This document shows, in pieces, positions 27,549 through 39,714 of a stretch of 64,000 nt of DNA. The notes beneath the pieces are model-generated. The model was not told the origin of the DNA. It ran no database searches and saw nothing but the letters and a program-made list of their open reading frames with translations. The stretch is from Scleroderma bovista. Lineage: Eukaryota > Basidiomycota > Agaricomycetes > Boletales > Sclerodermataceae. The position numbers and the translations under genes were made by a program. The number at the start of each line of letters is the position of its first letter. Position 1 is the stretch's first letter. The DNA is taken from positions 180,613 through 244,612 of the forward strand of contig JAYMGJ010000212.1 of the NCBI GenBank assembly GCA_037178675.1. Reading direction: 5' to 3'.

Positions 27549-30500
27549 ATGCGTCTCGATATGAGACGCGATGCTCTGCCAGCTGAGAAGGGCGAATTGC
27601 CCTTGACCTCACCTCCTGCTTATGACGCGTCACAGTCGCGTCGCAGCCATGTTTCAGCGTTCGACGCTTCAACGGTGCTCAAGCTATTCGCTTCTACCTG
27701 CCTTGCTTTCCTGCTTTTGAGTCGTCCATCGATACCTAATTTCCTTAGCCATCTTCGCACCCAGTCTGGTTTCCATGACGTGAATTACCCTCCTACCTCA
27801 CCTCTTAGTCCGGAATACGACGATCCGGCGTCCGAGTTCAAGGATGACATCTTCCCCTTGCGTCAGCATGATCCATGGGATATCTCCACCGACTTCCCTT
27901 ACCCTCGTACGCTCACGTATGATGTCGAAGAGGGCACTTGGCTCCGTCTCGATGTACATCCAACTTCCGGTGATTTAGTGTTCGACATGGCAGGAGACAT
28001 ATACTGTCTTCCTGCTTCTTCTTACTCTGAGGAAAGCCTAACACAGGCAATCACGACACAGGCGTTACCGGTCCTCACAGGGGTACCGCACGATGCTGAT
28101 CCAAGGTTCTCGCCTGACGGACGTAAATTGGCTTTCAGGAGTGATGCGGGCTTGGGCGTAGAAAATATCTGGGTCATACCGTGGGCTAGCGGTGGTTGTA
28201 CCGGGATGGATGTACGCTCGCCATCTGTTATGACCCCCGAAGCTAGGGAGCTCAAGGATTATGAAGAGGCACTCCTTGCTCAAGGGGTTAAGGAGACCGA
28301 GGATCGCAAATTCAGACGCCTTGCTCGGGAGGGGCGGTTATCTGGTTAGTGTGTTCTAACCCGAAAAGCATGGATATGTGTTTACTTCGCACATCTTAGC
28401 AAGGAGAATTACCAATGAAACATACAACTGGGTGTCGGATCCCCGGTGGCATCCTGCAGGCAACAAGATTATTGCTACCAAGTGGTACTTTTCCTCGCGC
28501 TCTCTGGGCGCGGGCGAAGGATGGGAATACAATGTTCCGACCCTGAATAGCGAAGAACGCATTGAAGTCAATGCGGGCAGACGCCTCATTTCCAGGGACC
28601 TCCCCTTTGGGTGGTCCAAGTCGGACTACGCTGAGCAGCAGATAGGATACGAGCAGTTTTTGTGGGCAGGTGATGATATGGTTATCTATGCAGGGAATGT
28701 CAGAGACGCTCCCAAAGGCACCTTCGAGTACGGAAAAGGTATGAACTTGGCTTTCTTCCTGTTGACCGTGGCCCTTGATGACGTTCAGATGTGCACAAGG
28801 GAATATACTCTATCTTCGCGAAAAATCTGACAAGTGGCGTGAAGGAAACCCTTGTGGATGCGTTTCCTGGCGGTGCAAGTAGACCTATTTTATCGCGAGA
28901 CGGACGAACTCTCGCTTTCGTTCGTCGCGTGCGTGACAAGGAAGCCTTGGTACTTAAGTACGTTATCTCGATTTTTTTCCTCATTTCAGTGTTTGATTGC
29001 ATTCTAGAGACCTCGAAACTGGCACGTTGTCCTACATCTGGTTTGACCTGACATATGACCTCTCCACAATATATGCTCCGATGGGCACCTATCCGTCCTT
29101 TGCATTTGACCGCTCTGACGGTGCTATCCTCATTTGGGCAGCAGGTCAAATATTCCATGTTCCACTTTCTAAGAATGCTCTTGGAGAGCGCATATCGGGT
29201 GGTACACCCCGTCCCGTCCGGTTCCGCGCTCATATAGAGATCAAAATTGCAGAGACCTTGAAAGCCAAGACGGACGTCAGGACTTTGGAGCAAGGAAATC
29301 AACGCTTACATGCCTTTACTCACTTGTCTCTCGACCACAGGGGAAAGAAGGCTGTGTTCCAGGCTTCTGGGGTCACATACACTCAGATAATTGGCTCTGA
29401 CGCTCTTGCTCAACGTGTTCCCGTTGCTCATTCCAATGCCGCATATTACTCACCGTCATTCGTGGGCGGTGATGAAAATCTCGTTGTTCATGTACGGTGG
29501 TCCGACAAATTCTTTTCGGCGCTCGAGATTGCTGATTTGAGCACTGGGATTATTTACCAAGTCACCGGGCTTCCCATGGGACGCTATTTCAGTCCCGTTA
29601 TATTCGGTGGGGACACTTCACAACGCACTCTCGCTTTCATCAAGACAGGTGGTGATTTACTCACCGGAGATGCCGTGGCAACTGCTCAAACAGGCATCTG
29701 GATAGGCGAGATAACCCTGCCGACGGATGGGACCGCTACTATTGAGGTCAAGGGCGCCAGGAAGATTTCCACAACCATCAACCCGTCGGATGATAAGCTT
29801 AAACTGAGTTTTGTGTCATTCTCGAAACTATTGGTCCAGGAAACAGATAGGGCATTCACGGTGGATCTTGCCCTCGGTGCCGATAAATGGGGGCGTTACA
29901 CGGAAGCAAAGCTCGCGAGTGGATATTCTACAGACGAATTGGCATTCTCGCATGCCACCAAGGGTGCAGCTTTTGTGAACTTCCTACATGTTTACTATGC
30001 GCCAAACGTCAACGCCTCGACGAATCTGTGGAGCAAGCCAGGAAAAGCCCCTGAAGGTCTGGCGAGGCTGAGCCTCGATGGCGGACATGACATTGTATTC
30101 AGCGGTGATGGAAGTGTTCTTGGGTGGTTCCTTGGTTAGTACACGAAGCACTAGATTTTTCTTTATGATGCTGATTGCACATCATGACCAACTCTAGGGC
30201 CTTATTTGCACACCATTCCAATTTCCCGCCTTTCATCCTGTTCAGAGGCTATACAGGACGATACACAAACCTTTGGAATAGCGTGTGTGAAAGACCTCTT
30301 GGATGCCACAGAGGTCACCGTACTTTATGAATCGGAAATCTCAAGGGTTCGTCGGGAGGCCAAGGTTCACGCCACCACTGCCAATGCGGATGTGGTTGCC
30401 TTCATCAATGCGACAATATTGACCATGGAGAACGGCGATCAATTCAATGATTTGATTGAAGGGGGTACTGTCGTACTCCGGGGTGGGTTTATCGAGGCAG

Positions 30501-32037
30501 TGGGGACGGATGACGAGGTCGTTGTTCCTGACGGGAGTGTCGTCATACAAGCCAATGGGGGTAAACCGTCTGCACTATGTGATGCTGGCAGGAGTACTGA
30601 TATGCATGGGCGAATTAGGTTACATCACCCCTGGTTTTATTGACGCGCACGCCCACTGGTCCGGGACAGAGACGGTATATCCGGCAACATCCTGGGAGAT
30701 GCAAACGTTCCTTGCATATGGTGTCACCACGGCGCACAAGTGAGTATCGCTTCGGTTTTTAGAATGTCATCCAAGCTTCTGACGCATTCCAGTCCAAGTT
30801 CCCACAACAACCTCGGGTTTGTGGAACGCGGACGGGTCGAGAGTGGACTGATGATAGGGCCTCGAATTTTTCACACTGGGGAGATCATCTACGGCGCTTC
30901 ATCATATTCGTATCACTTCGATATCGCTAATATGGAGGAAGCAAAAGAAGCTCTTACACGAATCAAAGTTGAAGGGGGGCCTGCCAGCTGGTCTTACAAA
31001 AATTATAACCTCCCTGCTAGAGCGTCGAGACAACGACTACTGTTGCAAGCAAGAAAGCTGAACATGGCTTGCGTTCCCGAGGGGGTGTGTACATATATCA
31101 TCCTGAACCTAGACGAGGACTAAACATAATGGGTACAGGGCATGAATTTTGACTGGGACCAAACATATATCGTCGATGGTAAGTTCGGTTCTGTGGTAAG
31201 ATGCGACAGACAACTAAATTTTTGAAGGCATGACCACCGTGGAACACAACATACCTACCTCAATCCTCTACGATGATCTTCTCACACTGTTTACGTTGAG
31301 TGGTACTGGAACAACGCCCACCCATGTTGTCGATTATGGGGGAATGCATGGCGAAGAGTATCTCTGGGCGATGGAGGATATCCCTAATGATACCAAGTGC
31401 GTTCATCGCTGCTAAACCAGACGTCGCTGATGAAGGACGATTACAGGCTGAGGCGATTCACAAGGCATGATATTTTAGAAGGTTTGTCAGAAACCACATC
31501 TCGCCCCTTCAATTGTAAGCGCCTTTCCCCCGTTGCGCGATGGTTGTCCTAAATACGAAAACTCCAGCCATGGCCTTTTTCAATGTCTCAAGCTCGGTCG
31601 CGAAGATGGTTCACCGTGGCATCCACGCTCACATTGGAGCGCATGGTGAACCACCTCTCGGGCTTATGTATCATCACGAAATGGCACTTTCTAAGGCCGG
31701 GGGGCTGAGTAGTTATGAGGTTCGAAACACGTTCTGTAAGATTTTCCGGTCAAAAAGCTGACAACCACATGCACATGCACAGGTCCTTCGTGCCGCGACA
31801 ATACACGCGGCCATCACGTTCGGATTGGATGAATCCCTGGGATCCATTTCTGTGGGTAAACTTGCTGATCTTGTTGTTTATCCTGGAGGTGTCGATCTGC
31901 TGGGCGACGAGATACGAAGGACCAGGGATATCAAATATGTGATAAGGGGAGGAAGGATATGGGAGGCTGAGACTATGACAGAGGTGTGGCCTGTGAAAGG
32001 CAGGAGGCAATCATTGCCTCCGATCAATGTAGACTGA
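27549..32037 (+). CDS. Membrane-anchored beta-propeller/amidohydrolase fusion
   Basis: Large predicted hydrolase. Twelve exons in phase: 27549-28344, 28400-28738, 28789-28957, 29008-30134, 30198-30560, 30619-30739, 30793-31084, 31139-31178, 31228-31396, 31447-31514, 31568-31719 and 31783-32037, giving 1296 residues. Layout: a short cytoplasmic N-terminus; one TM helix (about residues 47-64, LKLFASTCLAFLLLS); a TolB/WD-like propeller with repeats such as DADPRFSPDGRKLAFRSD and GASRPILSRDGRTLAFVRR; then an amidohydrolase domain with GYITPGFIDAHAHW (metal-binding HxH), TTVEHN, HIGAHGE, and the typical end LRAATIHAAITFGLDESLGS and GKLADLVVY. The start is the first ATG in frame. A TolB-amidohydrolase architecture is known mainly from bacteria; the substrate cannot be told from sequence. 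It likely acts outside the cytosol. Confidence 0.88.
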
Positions 32038-32552
32038 TGGGTAATGTATACCTCATTTGAGTCAGACAGCGTCCAGACTGTTAAACGTCATCTTCCAACT
32101 AGCGTGATTAGGTGAGGGTTCAACAGAGAGAAAAAAATACATAGTTACCATGGGCAATGTGGCTCTGATCCGGGCAGATTCGTAGGTACAGCCTGTCCAG
32201 TGCCAGGCCCTTTGTACCCTGGTGGCGTTGATATGGCCCATGTGATGACCGTATCGGCCACATGCCGACGTTTCATAGTCCTGACTAGCACTATTTTCGT
32301 CTTCGATGCAGTCGTCTTACCAATTGGTGTGGCACTAAGTAAAGATATTCGGTACTTTGGGTCCAAAAATACCAGCAGATGTGCTGTGGCGCCATGAATA
32401 CGACAAGTAGGGCTTTGTATGAACTGGCCGCGATTTCCAGCACACATGTCTTCGCCCGAATGTAGGTTTCCAAATTCATCTAATCTTGCTCGCGGCTTGG
32501 TTATTCATACACGGTATCGATCAATATGTTTCGGTGCAGTGGCTCTCCTCTG
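32038..32552. other. Intergenic region, no gene seen
   Basis: 515 bases between two convergent genes (amidohydrolase and MIF-type tautomerase). A minus-strand open stretch at 32145-32447 has no recognised feature and no acceptable partner exons. Confidence 0.5.
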
Positions 32553-33192
32553 TTACTTCGGCGCTGACGCACGTAGTACCGCAGCGGTCGTCCCTTTCAT
32601 CCTGGGGGTTCGCAGCTGTCGTGAATCATGATTGAGCTTGAAGACACCGCACTTACCCAATGAAATCTGGTCCAAGATCCATAAAGGCCCTGGACAAGAT
32701 AAACCTCGCAACCTCAGATATTTGATATGAAATACGCACATGATGGCTCGCTCGTGCGGAACACCAAGTTTTTCTTGGAAGAAGTCCGAAAATGCTTTCG
32801 TCCATGCTATGGAGTTTTCCGGGTTGGTGTTGTCGAGGCTCATCTACGCTTAGAACGAGAGGTTAGCCTGGGTGACATGTGACAGTCAAAACTAACAGTT
32901 TGAACCATGACAGCGGGTTCGAACGATCCTTTGGCGATTAAAAAGGGGTTGTACTGGCAATTGACGAAGAATGCACTCGGATCCTTTCCGATCGTTCTAG
33001 CGGCGAGCTGGCCACATCAGTTACATCGGGGAGTGTTGATACGTCATCAATGCTCTTACCTGCATGAACTCGCGGACAAAAGCCTGAAATGCTTCATCGG
33101 ATTCCAGCTGATTCACACTGATTGAGGGTTGTACTTGGTTTGATCATTGGGAGACTGACTTTAACATTGGTAGTGAGCCAGATCAAAGGCAT
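32553..33192 (-). CDS. MIF-family tautomerase
   Basis: Macrophage migration inhibitory factor-like protein of the tautomerase superfamily. Six minus-strand exons in phase: 33192-33160, 33107-33060, 33007-32897, 32843-32740, 32689-32657 and 32601-32553, giving 125 residues, close to the usual 115-125. The protein begins MPLIWLTTNVK, so Pro-2, the catalytic base after Met removal, is present. Further matches: LAARTIGKDP, VNCQYNPFLIAKGSFEPAV, SLDNTNPEN, FFQEKLGVPHERAIMAFMD and the end GMKGTTAAVLRA. MIF homologs are widespread in animals and patchy in fungi; their fungal role is unclear. Introns make up over 40% of the gene. Confidence 0.87.
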
Positions 33193-33761
33193 TGTGGCAG
33201 GATCGATCAGTGTAGAATGGTGTCAAGTTGAGCTGATCGGAATCATCCACGCTGTTACATAATCATTTTAGCGGAATCCTGCTTTCGACGTTGGTGCGTC
33301 TAGTGCTGCAGCCATCGGCGTAGTACGGCGTCCTTGTGCACGTCCACCTGAACTTGAGCCCGTAAGCGCTTAATTAAAATCCAGGGCGATCAGAGCAAAG
33401 TCTCACCAAGCGGCGCAAAGCACAGCTTCAAATGCCCGCATGGGCTGCAAGTTTGCTACACAGGCCACTGACCGGATGGTATTCCTCCTCCTTGCAACGC
33501 TTCCAAGTCTCCGACAACTAGTTTTCCAACATCAAACCTTGAGAGCGGACTATAAACAGGATCCTGGTTTGAAGTGTTAAGGGATCACTGCACCGTACGT
33601 TGATACGCCGACTGATGGCGCTCACTGCCTTGCAAAAACAACCGTCTTCGGCGTGGCAATGGGGACACAGCCCAGACGCCTAGAGGAGACATTATATCAG
33701 AGCTGTTGCCTATTCTTATCGCTCACCCCCGACTTTCTTCTCTTGTATTGCTATAATCTCC
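33193..33761. promoter_or_regulatory. Bidirectional intergenic region
   Basis: 569 bases between divergent start codons (MIF-type gene on minus, GH3-type gene on plus). Presumed promoters of both. No specific element recognised. Confidence 0.4.
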
Positions 33762-35880
33762 ATGGCCCCATGCCGTGTCCCTGAACTCGTCGCCGTTCTG
33801 ACTCCCGAACTCTTTGATAGACTTAAGGAGCGGACCGAGGGTACCTTGGTCAACCTCATCAAACAGAACAAGAACACTCGCTATGCTTGCGAGTCCCCCG
33901 TCTTTGGTGGCTTTCGGAGTGCACTGAGTGCCCACGGAAACGCGGAGGATGAGGTTCAGGATGATATGCTCCTGGAGAGCTATCGTACCGCCATTCCTTT
34001 GACAACTTACGATTCTTACGAACCCTTTATCAACAAGTTCTTCGACCACGATTGCAAGGAGAGCGATCTCAAGGATATGTTTTCTCCTGGCCTACCATAC
34101 TTTCTCGCGGTCTCTAGTGCTACCTCAAGCAAGACTGCAAAGTTCTTCCCCAAATACCGCCATGCTCCAGGTGGTTCTTACAAAAGCGTGGACAGTAATG
34201 CAAATCCTACGTCCGATACGGGAGGGAAGAACTGCGTCGTGTACAACCTCAATTATCGACAGGTGATCGACGTGCAAAATGAAGATGGCGACCTCGTCAA
34301 GAAGATTCCCGTCACACTCATGTCGTCTGGTTCAATTCGGATGCAAAATGATATAGACGTCGAAAAGGACCCATATATACTTCACTTGACTGGTTTGTCT
34401 TGTTTCTCTTTCGAGAAGGACGAGGCGACTAACATTTCGCACTAGCACCCCGTGCTTCGTCCCCCATGGCAGTTTGTTTCATCCGCCACTATCGCACCTT
34501 CCTGTTGATGCATGTCCTATTTGCGTTGGCGGAACCCAAACTGGAGAATATAATTACCCTCTTTGGCACTGTGTTTGTGGACATGGTGCGGTACATGGAA
34601 GATGAGTGGGATGTACTCCTCGATAGCATCGAGACCGGAAAGATCCCAGACTGGGAAGGTATCAATCACGTTTTGCATTATCTAGAGGTATACACCTTCC
34701 ACCTTGGAGGATTTCTTTTACTGACTGATTATCACCAACTCGTCCAGCCGAAGTTCCCTCCACGTCCCGAACGCGCAGCTGACCTTCGAGCCATTGGCAA
34801 AGCCAACCAACAAGTTGGCTGGCTCGTGAGGGTATGGCCGATGCTCAAGTTCGTGGTTGGTATCGCCAGCGGTGTTTTCTCTGCCGTTATTCCCAAGGTC
34901 AGTCGCAATATAATCGGATGTGGGCCGTGTCTCAAGTACACTGTGCCGTAGATGAGGCACTATCTTGGCCCAGACGTACAGATGCGCAGTCTTGGTTTCA
35001 CGGCGAGCGAAGGTTACATTGGCACGGTGTATGATTCATCCGACATGAACCTTTTCAAGATCGCTTCCGACGATGTGATCGAGTATCTTGATGTTTTAAG
35101 GGAAGAAAGTACAAAAAGCCTAATGTCTGCTGTGAGTTGCTCCTTCTTTCAGTCAGTGTAGGAGAAGCTCATTTTATTGTAGTGGCAAGTTGAAAAGGGA
35201 CACAGGTATGAGATCGTGCTGACGACCCGAGATGGCTTGTGGAAATATCGCCTCGGAGATATTATTGAAATTGCTGGTTTTGATCCCAACGATGGGGTGC
35301 CCGTTGTGCGCTATGTCGAACGTCGCAAGTATGTCCTGTTGCATCGCATGAAGACGAGTAGGCTGACGGGATCATAGCGTTGCCTTCCGCTTCGGAGGGG
35401 CAATGGTTACGGAGACGCAACTCGCAAACGCCATTTTTGCGGCTCAGGACGCGCTCGGACCCGTCGTTGAATTCACTGTCGTCTTCGATGATCGTGCCAT
35501 GCCTCCCAGCCTTGGTTATCTTGTCGAGGTTCAGGACGAAATTTGTGCGCCACTTTTCGCTTGCCTTTCAACTGCACGAGGCTAATTTCAGTGGCAATGT
35601 TCCAGGCCCCAAGGCTGACGAAGCACCGGCGCAAGTGCTTGCAAATCTCGGTATCTCCAACCCGAATGTCCTCCACGGCATTGGGCGTCAGGCCATGGGC
35701 CGACCAACAGTGCGTATCGTGCGGCCAGGAACGTTCTGCGACTTCAGGCGGCGGAAGATCGAAGCTGCCGGTGGCAGCGCTGGCCAGACCAAGGTGCCCG
35801 TGGTCATGTGGGATGCTGCTGCTCAAGAGTGGATGTTCGAGCGCGTTGAGAGGGAGGTTGGACTCTTGCATGAATTGTGA
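33762..35880 (+). CDS. GH3-family acyl-adenylating enzyme
   Basis: GH3 proteins belong to the adenylate-forming (ANL) superfamily; in plants they join amino acids to auxin or jasmonate. Seven exons in phase: 33762-34392, 34446-34687, 34748-34897, 34952-35131, 35183-35328, 35378-35544 and 35606-35880, giving 596 residues, the family's normal length. Seen: the N-terminal IPLTTYDSYEPFI and FLAVSSATSSKTAKFFP (nucleotide-binding segment with SS.T), LGFTASEGYIGTVYD, a TTRDGLWKYRLGDIIEIAGF block (ATP/AMP-binding YRxGD), and VPVVRYVERRNVAFRFGGAMVTE, where the last splice lies at 35328/35378. The join at 35544/35606 is the least certain. The fungal substrate is unknown. Confidence 0.87.
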
Positions 35881-36788
35881 GTTGGTTCCTCTAGGGGGTC
35901 ACAGGCGCCGGAGGGAAAACCATGTATGGTTTGGTCTCGTCGTGTGTAATAACGACGAAATGCAATACATTTACTCGTGGTCAGTGAATACCAGTGAGAA
36001 ATAGTTATGTGAACCAATGTCGACATAGGAACAAATGATCACCATCTTACATAGATCAATACACTACACCCCAGTTTCACTACGTATATCATGAATCGAT
36101 TCCAGCTCACTTTGCCATTCCATTGCGAAATGGTCATTACAGAAACGTCCCGCCCTCTGCTCCCCTGGTCTCATATGGATACATATTAGGTGCAACGTGC
36201 TCTCGCCTCCTGCCTGCCGTTCTCGCCATTCTGTCATCCCCACTAGCAATCCCCCCCACCATTACTAACCTGTCCACTCACTGGCTCCCCTGTGTCAGAA
36301 TATATGGCCACTACGTGGCAAACTCACAAGACTGTAATTGATAGTTATAAGTTTTGATATTAGCTGTCCTACCTACAAGATAAATAGTTCGTGGCCGTAC
36401 TGTGTATATTCATCGCGTTTGGACCTGTTTGGACCTGGTTCGCACCCATCGTGGTCACCCTGATCGACTCAGCCCGCGAATTCTAACACCCTGCTCCCGG
36501 TTCGCACCCATGGAACGACGTAGTGCTCACACCTTCCTAGTAGGCTATGAAATCATTGTCAACGGGCCTGATAGCCATAGATGGCACCTCCACGGTGGCT
36601 TGCATACCTTTTACAGGGTCAAAGGACCGAAGAATGTATGTACAAGAGTGCTCACCAACCGTGTCATCCACATCCAAGAAAAGGTTATTAAGAGTGTCCG
36701 TTTCGCGTAACATACGATGTACCGCTATGAGACTGGGGTATATAAAAAAAAAGTAAACTGCAGATCCCAATAACTGCCAAAGAAAAAA
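35881..36788. other. Intergenic region, no gene supported
   Basis: 908 bases between convergent genes. It contains a small imperfect direct repeat (GGTTCGCACCCAT at about 36439 and 36500). A minus-strand open stretch at 36537-36770 reads FLDVDDTVGEHSCTYILRSF; it looks mildly coding-like but has no start, partner exon or family that I can support. Confidence 0.5.
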
Positions 36789-38992
36789 TTAATCAACTTG
36801 TGCAGTCCGTGGATCTGCGCCATTCGCCGCGCGAAGGTTGACAACACCCCCTGCGACCGAGCTGAGCGCATGTGCATAAAAGAACGATGCGCGTGCTAGG
36901 AGGTCCTGTTCGACGATTCCGAGCACGTCCGTGAGTAATAGCGGCCAGCCAAATCGTCTACGATCCTCGATCGTGATGAGATCCGGAGCCCGGACTGCTC
37001 CGTGCTCCTTCAGGTAGGCGAGGTTGCCCGGATCTCGTTCGTCCGTCGCGATATAGAATCTGTAGAGCAAGGATCAGAAGAAAATATCCAAGTGGGAAAG
37101 AAAGTATGCGTACTTGTCACCTAGTGCTGGAGGAGGAAGTTGCATGTAGGTGGGATTAATCATCGATTCTGGTACGGCGTAGCTACTAGCAGATGCTGGA
37201 GACAGGTTCTCAAGGATTTCCCGACCGACATCTAGATGGTTTTTTATGCGTGATAGGTGATCCCCAAAGTCTTCTTGCATGACCCAGTGGTATCTCACAA
37301 CTAAAATGAGAGTCAGCGCGTATACCTGCGAGAGGTAAGAGAACTCACAATCACCGCGACGCATGTGTGCACTCATCCACATTCTGCCGCCAACCAAGTC
37401 TCGCATTCGAGTGTTCATGGCTTCCGCAAGTTCCTTGACACGATCCGTGTGGGTCATATCATACAACACCAAGCGCGCAAAGATGTCTCTTGCGGGAGTG
37501 GACGTGAACAACAAGCTTGCCTAGCACAGCACATCTCAGTATATAGTCAGGGACGTCGGAGAGACCACTCACAGGCTTGCGCTCGTAATGTATTTCTCCC
37601 TTGAGGAGAAGGACGTCTTCTGTAATGTTATAAAAGTCGTCCACAAACCCGCGTATGGAATCGCGTGGAGCAACCAGTCGGATCGGATTGACGACATTTT
37701 TGACATAGTCCATGCCAAGTCTGATCACAAGATGAGCTTGCAAGGCGAAGATGCGAACACTCGACTTACGCTCCATCGAACGTATAGAGGATCTCCCACC
37801 CGTTATTCAGGAGCGTGTCTGCCAGCTCTTCGTCTGTGGATATACCACGAATATCATTAGCTTGCAATATCGCACGTGCTCTCTCCCAGCCCAAAACATG
37901 GTGCCTTCCAGAGAGCATCACTTCCAAGACATGGTATGCCTTTGTCCTTGACGGCGTTTTCCACCCACCGTGCTGATCCTCTTGCATATTTCCCAGTCGT
38001 GGATTCCATTTCCCCCTCTCTTTCATGTCGTCTTGGATTCTATCCACGCGGTTAAGGCCTGGGGGGTCATACCAGTGGCCCTCGATCGTGTGTAAGCTTG
38101 GCGTCTTGCCCTGACTATCGAATACGCTGGGATTCTGATGGTACCGCTCATATCCCCACTGGCCGGTGCTCAACTCGAGGTCTTCGGAGAGATTATGAAG
38201 CCGGAGATACTCCGCAACAGTTATAACTGATTGCGTGCGACGAAGGTGGGTCAAATTTAGCATCTCCGACACGGGTACCTTCCAAGCCATCTGCTTCTCT
38301 TCTGGAAGCTCGCGCCATTCATCTGAGTTGACAGCATCACCACGGTTTACCATTGTCGCGTAAGCTGCACAAACGTCGCTAGAAGGCATGATTAGTTGCG
38401 AACCAAGCAAGAAAGTGACTTGCTGACTTGCTGTATTCACACGCGCGGGCATATACAAAGGATGGTATTATCACAGTGCGGTTGAGCAACGCACCGTGGT
38501 GAAGCGCAGTTTCAATGATATAGCGCATCTGGATGAGGATATATGGTAAGGTAGAATGAGTGGCACAGTGATGAAACGTACGTTATTCCATCCTAGAGTC
38601 ATGCTATAATCACGAGCATAATAACCACGCGTTCCAGAGACTATGGCCCGCAGAGCCTCTAGATCAAGCTCCTCGCTTTGTAGTGACGGTATGATCGAAT
38701 CATGTGTCGGTGGATGGGATGTATCTGAGGTGCCATTTAGCGAACCGAGTGGCATTGGACAGAAGTCCAGTCTGCGGGAAGACGTAGAGAGAACGAATCC
38801 GCCCAAGAGTCCCGATACGAGGGCAATTGCAAGCAGAACAGCGGATGGGCCATTGCGGGTGAATCGTAGCAGTGACGACGACCTGTGAAACCGCGGTAGT
38901 TCTTGAGAGTTATTAACAACTGGCAAATATCCTCCTAGCAAGGACCATGGTGCCATGGCAGGTCGATTCCAGCGCGGCAACGTTGAGGTCAA
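36789..38992 (-). CDS. O-fucosyltransferase-like type II membrane protein
   Basis: Looks like a GDP-fucose protein O-fucosyltransferase-type glycosyltransferase of the secretory pathway. Seven minus-strand exons: 38992-38582, 38528-38428, 38378-37770, 37720-37573, 37520-37349, 37300-37114 and 37059-36789, giving 632 residues. The N-terminus has a cytoplasmic tail, a single signal-anchor (SAVLLAIALVSGLLGGFVLS) and a stem. Family-like blocks follow: MRYIIETALHHGALLNRTVI (an early substrate-binding block), SAHMRRGDF (the HxRRGD/F donor-site motif) and KFYIATDERDPGNLAYL (the ATDE motif). The exact substrate class is inferred from these blocks only. Alternative: another GT-B family with the same Arg-Gly-Asp motif. 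Confidence 0.78.
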
Positions 38993-39714
38993 CGCCTGTT
39001 CAATGTTCTGCGGTCTACGGTGACCAGTCTAGTTACCGGGAAGTATCTGTGTCCCGTTGTTTGCCCGTTGTTTGTTCCCACTTCTCCGCAATCGGTCACT
39101 CCGTGCACCTGCAAAAACAGGCACAGGTTTCTCGCTCGTAGTGAAATGGACTGACTGACGAGTAATTATAGTCGATTTTGCTTTGGAAGTTCCTGAGGTG
39201 AGGATTATGTTGGTTGGTCAGCAGCCAATCACCTTGTTTCAAACAACAGCTTGAAGGTCACTGCAAGGGAACTTTTTTGGACCTCCGCGTTGAACGAAGT
39301 TTTGTTCTCCGTTTCAATATCGTCGCCATTTCTTAGTGTAGACTACAGCGTGTTGAACTGCGAATAAGGTGATTCTAACAAGCCCTCTTGTCGATGCCGC
39401 TGACTTCGTTTGGGGAGTGGCTCAATTTAAAGTTTCAAGGTGATTGCCGTCCTTCTAGGTTTTATGTACCCTTATATGTAATGCTGCCGGGTTTAATTAC
39501 AGGCGACTTCTGATGAGGTATGTACATATGTACATACTTTTCTGAAAAGCTAACTTAAGGGCTGCTCAATTCTTTGTCAGAATGGCTGGCCATTCTGATT
39601 AAATTACTGTGCCGTACATACCCTCAGCCGACTTGTCTCACCCAATCAGAGAACTCACCGAAGTATTCAAAAAGTGTAGTGTAACTGGAGGGAGTCTGCC
39701 AAACGTTGGGTGAA
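38993..39714. other. Divergent intergenic region
   Basis: 722 bases between the divergent starts of the glycosyltransferase gene and the first membrane-protein paralog. Contains a perfect 20-base palindrome at 39518-39537. No gene seen. Confidence 0.5.
39518..39537. promoter_or_regulatory. Perfect 20-bp palindrome
   Basis: GTATGTACATATGTACATAC reads the same on both strands. It lies about 180 bases upstream of the first paralog's start codon. It could be a dimeric transcription-factor site or simply an alternating purine/pyrimidine low-complexity patch. Confidence 0.35.

Noticed and set aside
32145..32447. Minus-strand open stretch as a gene
   Set aside because: No family resemblance, no start context and no splice partners; it lies between two well-supported convergent genes.
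32905..32925. tRNA B-box-like GGGTTCGAACGATCC
   Set aside because: It lies inside exon 3 of the MIF-type gene and no A-box or cloverleaf can be formed around it. No tRNA, rRNA or CRISPR array was found in the window.
36537..36770. Minus-strand open stretch with coding-like composition
   Set aside because: Only one possible exon, no recognised domain and no in-phase neighbours.
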